Counted from the first letter of the stretch, positions 6,571 through 15,289 are shown. The stretch: 42,791 nt of DNA from an uncultured Clostridia bacterium (GCA_947627905.1 CANQXX010000017.1:1-42791); one strand, 5' to 3'. A program made the numbers and translations. Notes: generated from the sequence alone by a model not told the origin.

Positions 6571-8184
6571 GTGGTAAAGAAAATAATGTTCAACCAGCTT
6601 GGTTATATATATGATATGCAGAAGTTCGCATATTTTACCGGATATGCCGATTCCTTCCAGATAGTCCGTTCACACGGGGGAGTGGCTTTTTCCGGAACAC
6701 CGGAACATACGGTATACGATAAAGCCTCCGGCGATAATGTTTCACTGATAGATTTTTCCGAGCTGCGGGAATGCGGTGAATTTTATATAAGGATCGGCAT
6801 AAGAAGATCGCATATATTTTCAATTTCACCTGCTCCGTATCATGAACTTAAACTCAGTCTGCTGAAAGGACTTTATTACAGTCGCTGTTCTGCTCTTGAC
6901 AGGCGCTTTGCCGGAGAATATTCACGCGGCGAATGTCACTCGGATCTTGTGCCGCTTTTCGAGAACCGATCCGTAAAGATAGACGTTTCCGGCGGCTGGC
7001 ATGATTCCGGCGGCTACGGCAAATATTCTGTCTGCACCTGCGTTGCGCTCGGACATTTGCTGTATGCCTACAGCCTTTTTCCGGAACGTTTTTCCGACAG
7101 CTCCGACATTCCCGAATCCGGCAACGGCATACCCGATATACTTAACGAATGTCGGGTAGGTCTTGAATGGCTGATGAAAATGCAGACCCGTGACGGAGGC
7201 GTTTACCATAAGGTCGCGCCTATGACGGCTACTCCTATAGTCATGCCGGAGAACGATAATACGGAAAAATATGTTTTCCCCCGTTCCCACCAAGCGGCTA
7301 CCTGCTTCTGCGCGGTCACGTCACTTGCTTCAAGGGTGTTTGCCGACATTGACGGCGATTTTGCCGCAAGGCTGAACGAGGCTTCCATAAATGCATGGAT
7401 ATGGCTGATGAATAATCCCGAATATAAACCGTTTGTCAATCCGCCTACAACTATTATAAGCGCGGCAGGAGATTTCTTTGACAATAACAACGATGATGAT
7501 ATGTTCTGGGCAGTCTGTGAACTTTATCAGACTACCGGAGACGAAACTTTCCACAACATGATAAAGGAGCTTTGCGGCAAGACAAACATTACCGGATTTC
7601 TTAACAGGGACAACGGTGGATTTGGCGTGCTGAGCTACCTTTTCGGGAAACGTCCCAAGGATGAGCTTGCAGAGCAGACCATGCGCTCCGGATTCAGGGT
7701 AAGGGCTGACAATCTTTATGCGCTCAGCAGGTACAGCGGCTATGGTACGGCAAAATCTGAGGACGACTATACCCGCGGCAGCAATATGTATTCAATGACC
7801 GACAGTATGCTTCTTATAGCCGCGTATAAGCTCTTTGGCTGCGAATGTTACCTTGACACTGCATATGAACAGCTTGGATATGTCCTTGGCAAAAATCCTA
7901 TGGGACTTTGCTTCGTTACAGGTATGGGAAGTGACAGTGTAAAGCGTCCTCATCACAGACCGTCGGAAGCGGACGATATTGATGAGCCTGTTCCGGGACT
8001 TCTTGTCTGCGGGCCGAACAAGCGCTCACAGGATAAATTCACGCAGTGGAACATTCCCTCGGAAGAATTTCCGGCGAAATGTTATTATGACATAGTTTAC
8101 AGCTTTTCCACAAATGAAGCTACGATATACTGTAATTCTGCGGCGGTGTTTGTGGCGGCTTATTTTGACGGTCAGATACACTGA
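6571..8184 (+). CDS. GH9 family glycoside hydrolase with altered base motif, no signal peptide
   Basis: This 537-residue protein has an N-terminal Ig-like cellulase domain (about 1-85, starting FNQLGY) and a GH9 (alpha/alpha)6 barrel. GH9 enzymes are inverting cellulases or cellodextrin hydrolases. The catalytic acid is kept (Glu516 in STNEATIYCNS), as is the His region (PHHRPS, about 460-465). The usual DAGD motif holding the catalytic base reads D145-S-G-G148, so the second Asp is Gly; the codon GGC at 7012-7014 is clear in the sequence. No signal peptide, dockerin or carbohydrate-binding module is present, so it is probably cytoplasmic. The start is GTG with an AAGGGGG site. It is followed after 25 bases by the SGNH lipoprotein gene. 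Confidence 0.85.
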   Translation: MVKKIMFNQLGYIYDMQKFAYFTGYADSFQIVRSHGGVAFSGTPEHTVYDKASGDNVSLIDFSELRECGEFYIRIGIRRSHIFSISPAPYHELKLSLLKGLYYSRCSALDRRFAGEYSRGECHSDLVPLFENRSVKIDVSGGWHDSGGYGKYSVCTCVALGHLLYAYSLFPERFSDSSDIPESGNGIPDILNECRVGLEWLMKMQTRDGGVYHKVAPMTATPIVMPENDNTEKYVFPRSHQAATCFCAVTSLASRVFADIDGDFAARLNEASINAWIWLMNNPEYKPFVNPPTTIISAAGDFFDNNNDDDMFWAVCELYQTTGDETFHNMIKELCGKTNITGFLNRDNGGFGVLSYLFGKRPKDELAEQTMRSGFRVRADNLYALSRYSGYGTAKSEDDYTRGSNMYSMTDSMLLIAAYKLFGCECYLDTAYEQLGYVLGKNPMGLCFVTGMGSDSVKRPHHRPSEADDIDEPVPGLLVCGPNKRSQDKFTQWNIPSEEFPAKCYYDIVYSFSTNEATIYCNSAAVFVAAYFDGQIH

Positions 8185-8209
8185 ACTTTTAATAAAAAGG
8201 AATGATAAG

Positions 8210-9508
8210 ATGTCGTTTAGAACAAAAAAATATGCGGCTTCAGCCGCAGCGCTTCTTCTTTGTGTTTCCATGCTTTCAGCGTGCGGAAATACGGAAGAGG
8301 GAGAACCGGTAACAACGACCGGTGCTGACGTTTCACAGGCGCAGGTCTCCGAGCCTATAACAATGGCGTCGGATACTTCAAATGATGTGGATCCCGGTGT
8401 GCCGGTAGATCTTAGCAAAGGAGTGTCGGATAAAATGTACAACAGAGCAATAATGAGCGAGGGTAACACGGTGCGTCTTGCCGCGGCAATGAAAAAGGCT
8501 CAGAACGGTGAAAAAATAACCGTAGGAGTTATCGGAGGTTCTATAACACAGGGCAGCCTTGCTTCCACGCCGGCAAACTGCTATGCTTCAAAATTCAACG
8601 ACTGGTGGCAGAATAAGTTCCCCGGAAAAGTAGACTTTGTCAACGCCGGTATAGGCGGCACAAACAGCTATCTTGGCGTTCACCGTGTTGATGAGCAGCT
8701 TCTGTCTTATAGTCCCGATGTGGTCATCGTTGAATTTTCCGTAAATGATACAGACAGGGTAATGAATAAATATTCTTACGACAGCCTTGTAAGAAAGATA
8801 CTTTCCTGCAATTCCAATCCTGCCGTTATCCTGCTTTTCACTACTATGGAGGACGGCACGAGCCTTCAGGACGTTCATAAGGAAATAGGCACGGCGTATG
8901 ATCTTCCAATGATAAGCTACCACGATGCAGTTTATCCGGAAGTCGCCGCAGGAACACTGAATTGGAAGGATATTTCGCCTGATAATATCCACCCTAACGA
9001 TGCGGGACATGATATAATAAACCAGATAATCAGCCGTTACCTTGACGGAGTTTACAACGGACTTGATTCCGTTTCCGAAGAACCGTCTGCTTTTACGGCG
9101 GAGGCTTACACAAAGGATTATTATGCCGGAGCAAAAATGCTCAGTGCCGCTGATATAACAGCCGTATCTTCCGAGGGTTTTGAAGTGGTTGAAAAGGATT
9201 TTTACGATCAGTTCCACAACAACTGGAAGAGCACGTCCGGCGGAAGTATAACCTTTGAAGTGGAATGCAGCAATCTCGGATTTTTCTTTATGCGTACTAC
9301 AGACGGCAAAAGCGGTAAGTTTGAGGTCTATGTAGACGGAGCGAAAAAAGGTACGCTCGATGCCGATTTCACAGGCGGCTGGGGAAATTACGGAGAAACT
9401 CAGCAGGTGCTCTTTGCGGCTGAAAATACGAAACACACTGTTGAGATAAAGGCAGCTGAGGGCAGCGAAGAAAAGGGAATAACCATTCTCGGACTTATGG
9501 CTTCCTGA
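8210..9508 (+). CDS. SGNH/GDSL-type esterase lipoprotein
   Basis: This 432-residue lipoprotein has a signal peptide with lipobox LSAC (Cys25), so it is tethered outside the membrane. After a Thr/Ser-rich spacer an SGNH hydrolase domain begins near 103. The GDS-type block is IGGSITQG (Ser111), followed by NAGIGGTNS, VEFSVND and the His block NIHPNDAGH. A second beta-rich domain (about 300-432) resembles an accessory jelly-roll. It probably deacetylates plant or microbial polysaccharide at the cell surface. The ATG at 8210 is chosen because it has an AAAGG site and begins a proper signal peptide; the open frame extends further upstream inside the GH9 gene. It is probably cotranscribed with GH9. 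Confidence 0.82.
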   Translation: MSFRTKKYAASAAALLLCVSMLSACGNTEEGEPVTTTGADVSQAQVSEPITMASDTSNDVDPGVPVDLSKGVSDKMYNRAIMSEGNTVRLAAAMKKAQNGEKITVGVIGGSITQGSLASTPANCYASKFNDWWQNKFPGKVDFVNAGIGGTNSYLGVHRVDEQLLSYSPDVVIVEFSVNDTDRVMNKYSYDSLVRKILSCNSNPAVILLFTTMEDGTSLQDVHKEIGTAYDLPMISYHDAVYPEVAAGTLNWKDISPDNIHPNDAGHDIINQIISRYLDGVYNGLDSVSEEPSAFTAEAYTKDYYAGAKMLSAADITAVSSEGFEVVEKDFYDQFHNNWKSTSGGSITFEVECSNLGFFFMRTTDGKSGKFEVYVDGAKKGTLDADFTGGWGNYGETQQVLFAAENTKHTVEIKAAEGSEEKGITILGLMAS

Positions 9509-9522
9509 AATCAATAAAAATC

Positions 9523-9557
9523 AAGCGGAATGTTTCGGATAAACATTCCGCTTTTTT
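9523..9557 (+). terminator. terminator of the GH9-SGNH operon
   Basis: Stem GCGGAATGTTT with its complement AAACATTCCGC, followed by TTTTTTATT. Confidence 0.9.
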
Positions 9558-9561
9558 ATTG

Positions 9562-9602
9562 CCGTAAAAAATCCCTGTATAAAGAAGATGTTCTTTATAC
9601 AG
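9562..9602 (-). terminator. terminator of the minus-strand surface module
   Basis: A 12-bp perfect stem (CTGTATAAAGAA, 9575-9586 with 9591-9602) with a GATG loop is followed on the minus strand by ATTTTTTAC. It lies 18 bases beyond the stop at 9621. Confidence 0.85.
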
Positions 9603-9620
9603 AGATTGAATCTTTTGATA

Positions 9621-10955
9621 TCAGTGAATAATGTATTGTCCGCCGCTGCTTACTGTTACGACCGGTTTGCCGTTGGAATTTACGCTGAAACTTCCGGTTT
9701 TTTTGTTGTTTTCAAACAGTGACATTCCTTTTAATGAATTTGAATCAATACTGCAATCTGAAAGAGTAACGCTTGCTGTACAATTAAGATTTCCTGAAGC
9801 TCTCATATCAAGGGTAACTCTTGAAGCGTTTCCGAATGTGTCTGCGGAAAGATCCATTTTTCCTGTTCCGGAAACAGAACCGGAATTTATCACTATTGAT
9901 AAAGTTGATGAATTTATCACAAGTGAAGTGTTTTTACATTCTGCAAATGCAGCAGCAACACTTTCGTCAATGACGAACTTCTTTAGCGACGAAGCGCTTA
10001 TGGTAACAACGGAATTTTTTTCGTTCAGAGTTACGCTTTTTACCTTATCGCTGTTATTATTTCCCCATGCCTGTACTGCTTCAAAGAATTTATTTAAATT
10101 AACGTCATCTTCCGATATCTGCTTCTGGTCGTTCACACATACAAATACATCTACCTGCTCTTTTTCGGAGACCATTGTACCGGCTCTGTGGCTCTGGTAG
10201 TATATAACATTGTTTGCATATGTATCATTTTTGTCAAATTCAACATTCAGATTGATCTTAAGATCTTTTGCCAGCTTGACGGCTTCGTCTTTATCCATTT
10301 CGATAAAGTTAGGAACTTCTATCGTAGGTTTGGCTGTTGTTGTCGCAGCAGTAGTGGTGACCGGTGCTGCTGTAGTCGTCCGTGGAGCGGCAGTAACGAC
10401 GGGAGCCGGTGTAGTTTCTGCAACGGGAGGTGCGGTAGTTTCCGGAACAGGAGAAGCCGTTTCGGAAACGGTCGTTTCGGGAACCGCTGTTTCCGAGGGG
10501 ATAGTTTCAGTTTCCATGACTGCTGAGATGTCTGCTTCGTTTTCTGCCGGGATAATATCTGTAATATCTGTTTCGTCAGATATATCCGTTGTTTCGGGAA
10601 TGTTTTCCGCTTCTGTATATTCTGCGGAAAGCTCATCTATCATTTCGGCTATGCGCGGATCATCTGAATTTTCCAGACCTCTTTCAAGTATTTCCATTGC
10701 CTTGTCTGCATTTCCCTTAACGACATAGGTGTCTGCAAGACCTATATAAGCGTCAGCGCAGCTTTTTTCAGTGCTCAGCAGATTGTTATATATTGCTATA
10801 GCGTTGTCATAATCATACATATCATAGTAGGATTTAGCTTCTTCAAGGCTTTTTTCAACCGACGTATCGCCTTTTCCGCCTATAATGAATATAATACCTA
10901 CAGCTATAACTATAAATACCATGCTGACTATTATTATCTGTTTTTTAGCAGACAT
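9621..10955 (-). CDS. membrane-anchored TPR / PASTA-like protein with shared C-terminal domain
   Basis: This 444-residue protein has one N-terminal membrane segment (about 7-26) and its bulk outside. TPR-like helices (about 33-105) are followed by a long Thr/Pro/Ala linker (about 110-215) and a PASTA-like domain (about 215-280, VPNFIEMDKDEAVKLAKDL) of the kind that binds cell-wall muropeptides. The beta-rich C-terminal domain (about 290-444) ends in KPVVTVSSGGQYIIH. That last domain matches the upstream neighbour's (VTLSDC against ITLTDC, GKPVVTVSSGG against GNPVITVTKGG). The ATG at 10955 is chosen over an upstream ATG because GGAG lies just before it. It is the last gene of the minus-strand run. 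A wall-linked role is inferred from domains; no specific function is known. Confidence 0.7.
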   Translation of the reverse strand: MSAKKQIIIVSMVFIVIAVGIIFIIGGKGDTSVEKSLEEAKSYYDMYDYDNAIAIYNNLLSTEKSCADAYIGLADTYVVKGNADKAMEILERGLENSDDPRIAEMIDELSAEYTEAENIPETTDISDETDITDIIPAENEADISAVMETETIPSETAVPETTVSETASPVPETTAPPVAETTPAPVVTAAPRTTTAAPVTTTAATTTAKPTIEVPNFIEMDKDEAVKLAKDLKINLNVEFDKNDTYANNVIYYQSHRAGTMVSEKEQVDVFVCVNDQKQISEDDVNLNKFFEAVQAWGNNNSDKVKSVTLNEKNSVVTISASSLKKFVIDESVAAAFAECKNTSLVINSSTLSIVINSGSVSGTGKMDLSADTFGNASRVTLDMRASGNLNCTASVTLSDCSIDSNSLKGMSLFENNKKTGSFSVNSNGKPVVTVSSGGQYIIH

Positions 10956-10988
10956 CTGATAACTCCAACCTTTCAGGAAAATTAAATA

Positions 10989-11059
10989 AACGGTTACGAA
11001 ATACACCTTTTAAAAGGTATATTTCGTAACCGTTCAGGCATCATAATGATGCCTGAACG
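10989..11059 (-). terminator. two adjoining hairpins between the shared-domain genes
   Basis: A long imperfect stem of about 20 bp (10989-11033, arms AACGGTTACGAAATA) touches a second perfect stem (11031-11059, CGTTCAGGCATCAT). On the minus strand the long stem runs into a T-rich tail. It probably works as a terminator or attenuator between the two genes. Confidence 0.55.
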
Positions 11060-11073
11060 ACTATTGGCAGAAA

Positions 11074-11661
11074 TTACTTGATCTCGTACTTTCCGCCCTT
11101 TGTTACTGTAATAACGGGATTACCGTTTTCGTCGAGCTCGACTTCGCCGAGATCCTCGCCGTCACAGTATACATGAGCTTTTGCAAGCGCAGCTTTTGAC
11201 ATTTTGCAGTCAGTAAGAGTGATCTTAACTTCGCATCCAAAGTTAGCTTTGGATCTGAATCTAACAACTGCTCTGGATTTAGAGCTGTAGATCTTAGAAG
11301 AAAGGTCTACTTTTCTTACTTTTGTGATCGTTGAAGAATCGATCGTCATCGTAGCCTTAGGAGATACGATTTCAAGGATCTCATCTTTACTCTGACTGAG
11401 GCTCTTCATTACAGAAGAACTTACAGGAAGAGATACTGTAGATTTAACTTCAACAGAAGCAACAGAACCACTTTCATCTTCGGAAACAGCATTGTCTACT
11501 GCGTCCTTGATAGTTTCGGTGGAAACACTTACAGTTGCAGAGTTAGCGCTAGGATAATTAGGATTGATATCGTAATCCATAGCATAAACTGTGAGTGCAA
11601 GTGTAGCTGTTGTCATAAGAGCGATAGCTGCGCTCAGAGCTTTTTTCATACCATGCTTCAT
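11074..11661 (-). CDS. secreted protein with the shared beta-rich domain
   Basis: This 195-residue protein has a clear signal peptide (MKHGMKKALSAAIALM..., cleavage likely after TVYA near residue 27). The mature part is Ser/Val/Lys-rich and beta-strand-like, with a C-terminal domain paralogous to that of the membrane-anchored protein downstream; aligned pieces include KITLTDCKM with SVTLSDCSI and the ending NPVITVTKGGKYEIK. The ATG at 11661 has an ideal AAAGGAGG site. No enzyme motif, sorting signal or lipobox is seen. I do not recognise the family. Position behind a polymer kinase and polymerase suggests an exopolymer- or wall-associated protein, which is inference. Confidence 0.7.
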   Translation of the reverse strand: MKHGMKKALSAAIALMTTATLALTVYAMDYDINPNYPSANSATVSVSTETIKDAVDNAVSEDESGSVASVEVKSTVSLPVSSSVMKSLSQSKDEILEIVSPKATMTIDSSTITKVRKVDLSSKIYSSKSRAVVRFRSKANFGCEVKITLTDCKMSKAALAKAHVYCDGEDLGEVELDENGNPVITVTKGGKYEIK

Positions 11662-11701
11662 GGTAAATAACCTCCTTTCTCTAAACAATTATAATTAACA
11701 C

Positions 11702-12208
11702 TTAAAAAGTGTAATTACCTTTTTTCAGTTTGTCTGACAGCAGGTTTCCTGCCAGAAATGCGAATGAACATACAAGAACCATAATAATTATGACCGGTAT
11801 AGCTCCCAATTTAAGCAGACTTCCTATCAGTTCCGCCGGCGTTATGAACATGATTGTAAAAAATTCTGAAAGCAGATACATTGTTATGCTCATTCTGCAA
11901 AATTCGGGACCGTTGTTCGCCAGATATATGATAAGTAATGGAACTATCCAGAATAAAACGGAAAATACCTCAAACTGCCATTTGTTTTTGGAACCGCTGA
12001 AAAATGAAATAGCGAGCCACATGAATATACATATTGCGAATACCGCTGTTCTGTATATTTTCATAAAGCTTTCCGTCATATTTTTTTCATAGCAGAAAAC
12101 GCCGGCAGCGAAAGTTATCATAAACAGTATGAACATATTTTCACAAAGACTGTAGCTGCTTTTATGGTGGTGATGATGTTTTTTTTCAGCAGGTACATTT
12201 TCGCTCAT
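11702..12208 (-). CDS. small integral membrane protein with a histidine-rich N-terminus
   Basis: This 168-residue protein has about five hydrophobic segments and a short basic tail (KLKKGNYTF). The N-terminus carries KKHHHHHK before the first membrane helix, which might bind metal. The ATG at 12208 has an AAGGAG site; the ATG 18 bases upstream contains that site and is not used. No family is recognised. It lies between the EpsG-like gene (14 bases upstream) and the secreted-protein gene, so it is almost certainly cotranscribed. A helper role in polymer export or assembly is possible but unsupported by motif. Confidence 0.65.
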   Translation of the reverse strand: MSENVPAEKKHHHHHKSSYSLCENMFILFMITFAAGVFCYEKNMTESFMKIYRTAVFAICIFMWLAISFFSGSKNKWQFEVFSVLFWIVPLLIIYLANNGPEFCRMSITMYLLSEFFTIMFITPAELIGSLLKLGAIPVIIIMVLVCSFAFLAGNLLSDKLKKGNYTF

Positions 12209-12222
12209 GCACAGCGCTCCTT

Positions 12223-13677
12223 TCATTGCAGGAATATTTTACATGATAAGCCGTTAAGCTGTTCAAGTATATCTTTTTCAAATTGTTCTTCGTCGAAATC
12301 CTCGTCAAAATCTTCGTCTGTATCATAACTGTCATCTTCAAAGTCCTGCTCTTCTTCACCGATGTTTTCCGTTTCTTCTGCCGGTGTATCGGGAATATCA
12401 CTGTCAGTTACTGTCTCATCGGTGCTTTCCGGCTCGTTCCCGTCCTCAAGTTCAAGCTGTTCTTCGAGCCATTCCTCGTCCTCTTCAAACCATTCTTCAT
12501 CTTCTTCGATCCATTGCTGCTCGTTGTCCTCTTCGGTGATAACATTTTCAAGGAATATTTCATACGGCTTATCTATCTGGGAAACATACGGAACGACGCC
12601 GTTATAATTAGCCAACATGAGCATTATATATGATCCTCCGAAGAAAAGCGCCAGAACTGACATTGCGCAGATATTGACCGCTTGTATGCTTTTTGCGCCT
12701 TTCTGGGAAAATTTTTCGGAGATATATTCCCTTAATACCGTTACAAGATCCGGCACAAGGTAAAGGATAGGCGGGAGATAAACCAGTGCAGTAAATCTTG
12801 AAAGTATTGCATGGCGCATTCCCATTGCTTCAAACACTACCGAATACATAAGGCAGTTGATATATGTTGCGTTTGAAGGATTTTTTTCGATAAGTTTTTT
12901 CCGGAAAACAAAGCATATGACAAAAAGTATCCCGAACATTATCGTATATTTTGGTGACAGACCGCCTGAAGCCTCAACATTGAGCTCCGGGTCATAACCT
13001 TTGTACATATCAAAATGATCTATTGCCCAGTACATGAATGTCTTTGAAAATATGCAGAATATCACAGTTCCGAGTGTTACTATGCCGAGATAAATATACC
13101 CCGGCTTTATTTTCAGCAGGAAGAACATCAGCAGCATCAACAGTGCCGACCAATGGAACGACGACGCTGCTATAACAAGTACAAAAAATCTTATCGGATT
13201 TTTTCTGTCATAGTATTTCATCGCGTAGGCAATAATCGTAGCCGCTATCATCTGTCTCAGAAAGCAAAGTGAGTTGAAGAACAGTCCGAAACAGAGATAT
13301 GCCGCTGTACTTATCCACGGGTTTGACGAATTTTTATAAATAAGATAGAATAATGATGCGTACATTATAATAGAAGTATAAATAAAAATTGTCTTATAAT
13401 CCTCAAATCCGAGATTAAGAACATAAAGCGGCATAAGAAAGCCCTTTTCCATTCTGTCGCTCATCACATCTTCGGGAAGTAAATATTTCATTCCGAAATA
13501 TTTACTTCCGTACAGATTATAGTCATATCCGACCTGAAATCTCATTGCGGATATGAATATAAATACCACCGCTGCTGCACAGCAGTATATTATACGTCCC
13601 GACCTGCCGCCCTTGCTGCTGCAAAGAGGAGCTCCGGCGACTATAACGCCTATCAGAAGAAATATATATATTGCCAT
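12223..13677 (-). CDS. EpsG/Wzy-like polysaccharide polymerase with long acidic tail
   Basis: This 484-residue membrane protein has about ten hydrophobic helices across residues 1-375, with the VGYDYNLY motif and the CFLRQMIAATII region typical of EpsG-family polysaccharide polymerases. Such proteins join exopolysaccharide repeat units at the outer face of the membrane. Residues 382-484 form a very acidic tail of Glu/Asp/Trp repeats (EEDEEWFEEDEEW) not expected of the family. The start ATG at 13677 has only a weak ribosome site. A better one (AAAGGAGA) lies about 60 bases further up, just before a GCTGCC/GGCAGC hairpin, which could bring it near the start. It follows the BY-kinase gene by 65 bases. 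Confidence 0.75.
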   Translation of the reverse strand: MAIYIFLLIGVIVAGAPLCSSKGGRSGRIIYCCAAAVVFIFISAMRFQVGYDYNLYGSKYFGMKYLLPEDVMSDRMEKGFLMPLYVLNLGFEDYKTIFIYTSIIMYASLFYLIYKNSSNPWISTAAYLCFGLFFNSLCFLRQMIAATIIAYAMKYYDRKNPIRFFVLVIAASSFHWSALLMLLMFFLLKIKPGYIYLGIVTLGTVIFCIFSKTFMYWAIDHFDMYKGYDPELNVEASGGLSPKYTIMFGILFVICFVFRKKLIEKNPSNATYINCLMYSVVFEAMGMRHAILSRFTALVYLPPILYLVPDLVTVLREYISEKFSQKGAKSIQAVNICAMSVLALFFGGSYIMLMLANYNGVVPYVSQIDKPYEIFLENVITEEDNEQQWIEEDEEWFEEDEEWLEEQLELEDGNEPESTDETVTDSDIPDTPAEETENIGEEEQDFEDDSYDTDEDFDEDFDEEQFEKDILEQLNGLSCKIFLQ

Positions 13678-13742
13678 TTTTTAAAGTCCGGCTCTTATAA
13701 ACGAGCGGGCTGCCTGCGGCAGCGTCTCTCCTTTCTCAGAAG

Positions 13743-15257
13743 TCATTCTTCGCTGTTGCTGCTTTCCTTGCTGCTGCGGGATCTGTCCCCGTAGCCGTAG
13801 CCGTATTTATACGAACTGTAGGAATATTTCTTTCCGTATCTTCCGGATTTTTCTATGCGGCTGAATGTCTTTACGAAGCCGAGGATCTTACCGTTTGCAA
13901 GCCTGATCTTTTCAAGCGCAGACTGAACATCCGGGTGAGTTGTGGAATTTTCTCTTACAACAAAGATCAATCCTGCGATTACATCGTTCATCAGCTGCGA
14001 ATCCGTAACGACATTTACAGGAGGCGTGTCAAGGAATACATAATCGTAGCTTTCGGCTGATGCCTTGAGGAATGTTCTCATTGCTTCGGAGCCTATAAGC
14101 TCGGAAGGGTTCGGTGGGATATCGCCGGCAGCGATTATGTCAAGATTGTTTATAACATTTTCCACAATAGCGTCCTGAACGGTGCAGAAGCCGCCGAGCA
14201 CAGAGGAAAGACCGAACTTAGGCTTTATATTGAAGTTCTTGGCAAGATTCGGCTTTCTAAGGTCACATTCTACAAGAAGTGTACGGAAGCCGGCGTTTGC
14301 AAAACTTATAGCAAAGTTCGAGCAGGTCGTGCTCTTTCCTTCGGAAGGATTTGAGCTGGTAACGGCAATGATCTTTCTGCCGCTGGTAGAAATGGCAAAC
14401 ATTGTGTTTGTTCTTGCCGTATTGTATGCTTCGGTTATTGCAAAAGGAGTGGAATCCGAAAGGAAACGTTCGGAAAAACCGGTTTCCGAAGCGGAAGTCT
14501 TTTCATTTTCCGGCGACGGAGCGGCTTTCTTGCCGTAACCGTATCCGTAGTGGCTGTAACCGTACTTTCCGCCGGATTTAGCGCTTTCAAACTCAACTAT
14601 CTCGGCAAATACCGGAACGTCATAGATCTGGGCGATATTATCGCTCTGCTTGATGACAACATCGAGCATATCGCGTATCAGGACTATCATATATGATACT
14701 ACTATGCCTACGAAAAGCGCAGCCAGAGTTATCATAGGAACATTCGGAGAAGAAGGCTTGGTGTTTACTTCGCCGTAATCAACGACTTCTATTGAGCCTG
14801 ATTTAATTACTCTTGTGAACTCCTGTACGGAAAGCTCTATAAGCTCGTTTACTATGGTCTGGGCTTCCTGAGCGTTCCCGCTTTCAACTATGATCTCCAT
14901 TACTTCGGTGCTGTTTACCGAATTGGCTGTTATCATGTTGTTGAGTTCTTCCTTTGTATACGGAAGATCAAGATTTGCTATGAGATTGTCCATCATAGTG
15001 CTGCTCTTGAAAATTATCTGGCAGGTATTTACCAGCTTCTGAGCGGCGGTGATATCATTGATGTTTACAGACTCGGTGTTTTGAGTGTTGTTTTCCACAT
15101 ATAAAAGCGCCTGAGACTGATATTTCTTAGGGATAACGAAATACGATACCGCAAATCCGGCGATTCCGCACAATACTCCGGAAAGTATCACTATAACAAA
15201 ATATTTTTTCAGGACCTCAAACAAAAAGCTAAGATCAAGCTTTTCTTCCATATCCAT
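13743..15257 (-). CDS. Wzz-BY-kinase fusion (polysaccharide copolymerase / tyrosine kinase)
   Basis: This 504-residue protein fuses a chain-length-determinant domain (membrane helices at about 20-42 and 175-195) to a bacterial tyrosine kinase. The kinase has Walker A SSNPSEGKST (301-310), Walker A' LLVECDLRKPN (327-337) and Walker B YVFLDTPP (406-413). A C-terminal tyrosine cluster (Y474-Y489, seven tyrosines) is the usual autophosphorylation tail. In many Firmicutes the two halves are separate proteins (CpsC/CpsD); here they are one, as in Wzc. A second Tyr/Gly cluster (Y232, 234, 237, 239, 241) sits in the linker. The start has GGAGG. It heads the minus-strand module and diverges from the matching phosphatase gene. 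Confidence 0.9.
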   Translation of the reverse strand: MDMEEKLDLSFLFEVLKKYFVIVILSGVLCGIAGFAVSYFVIPKKYQSQALLYVENNTQNTESVNINDITAAQKLVNTCQIIFKSSTMMDNLIANLDLPYTKEELNNMITANSVNSTEVMEIIVESGNAQEAQTIVNELIELSVQEFTRVIKSGSIEVVDYGEVNTKPSSPNVPMITLAALFVGIVVSYMIVLIRDMLDVVIKQSDNIAQIYDVPVFAEIVEFESAKSGGKYGYSHYGYGYGKKAAPSPENEKTSASETGFSERFLSDSTPFAITEAYNTARTNTMFAISTSGRKIIAVTSSNPSEGKSTTCSNFAISFANAGFRTLLVECDLRKPNLAKNFNIKPKFGLSSVLGGFCTVQDAIVENVINNLDIIAAGDIPPNPSELIGSEAMRTFLKASAESYDYVFLDTPPVNVVTDSQLMNDVIAGLIFVVRENSTTHPDVQSALEKIRLANGKILGFVKTFSRIEKSGRYGKKYSYSSYKYGYGYGDRSRSSKESSNSEE

Positions 15258-15289
15258 TGGGTTATACCTCCATAAAATTCAACTTTGTC

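Noticed and set aside
10188..10728. Plus-strand open frames opposite the Thr/Pro-rich linker
   Set aside because: They arise from low-complexity sequence of the real minus-strand gene.
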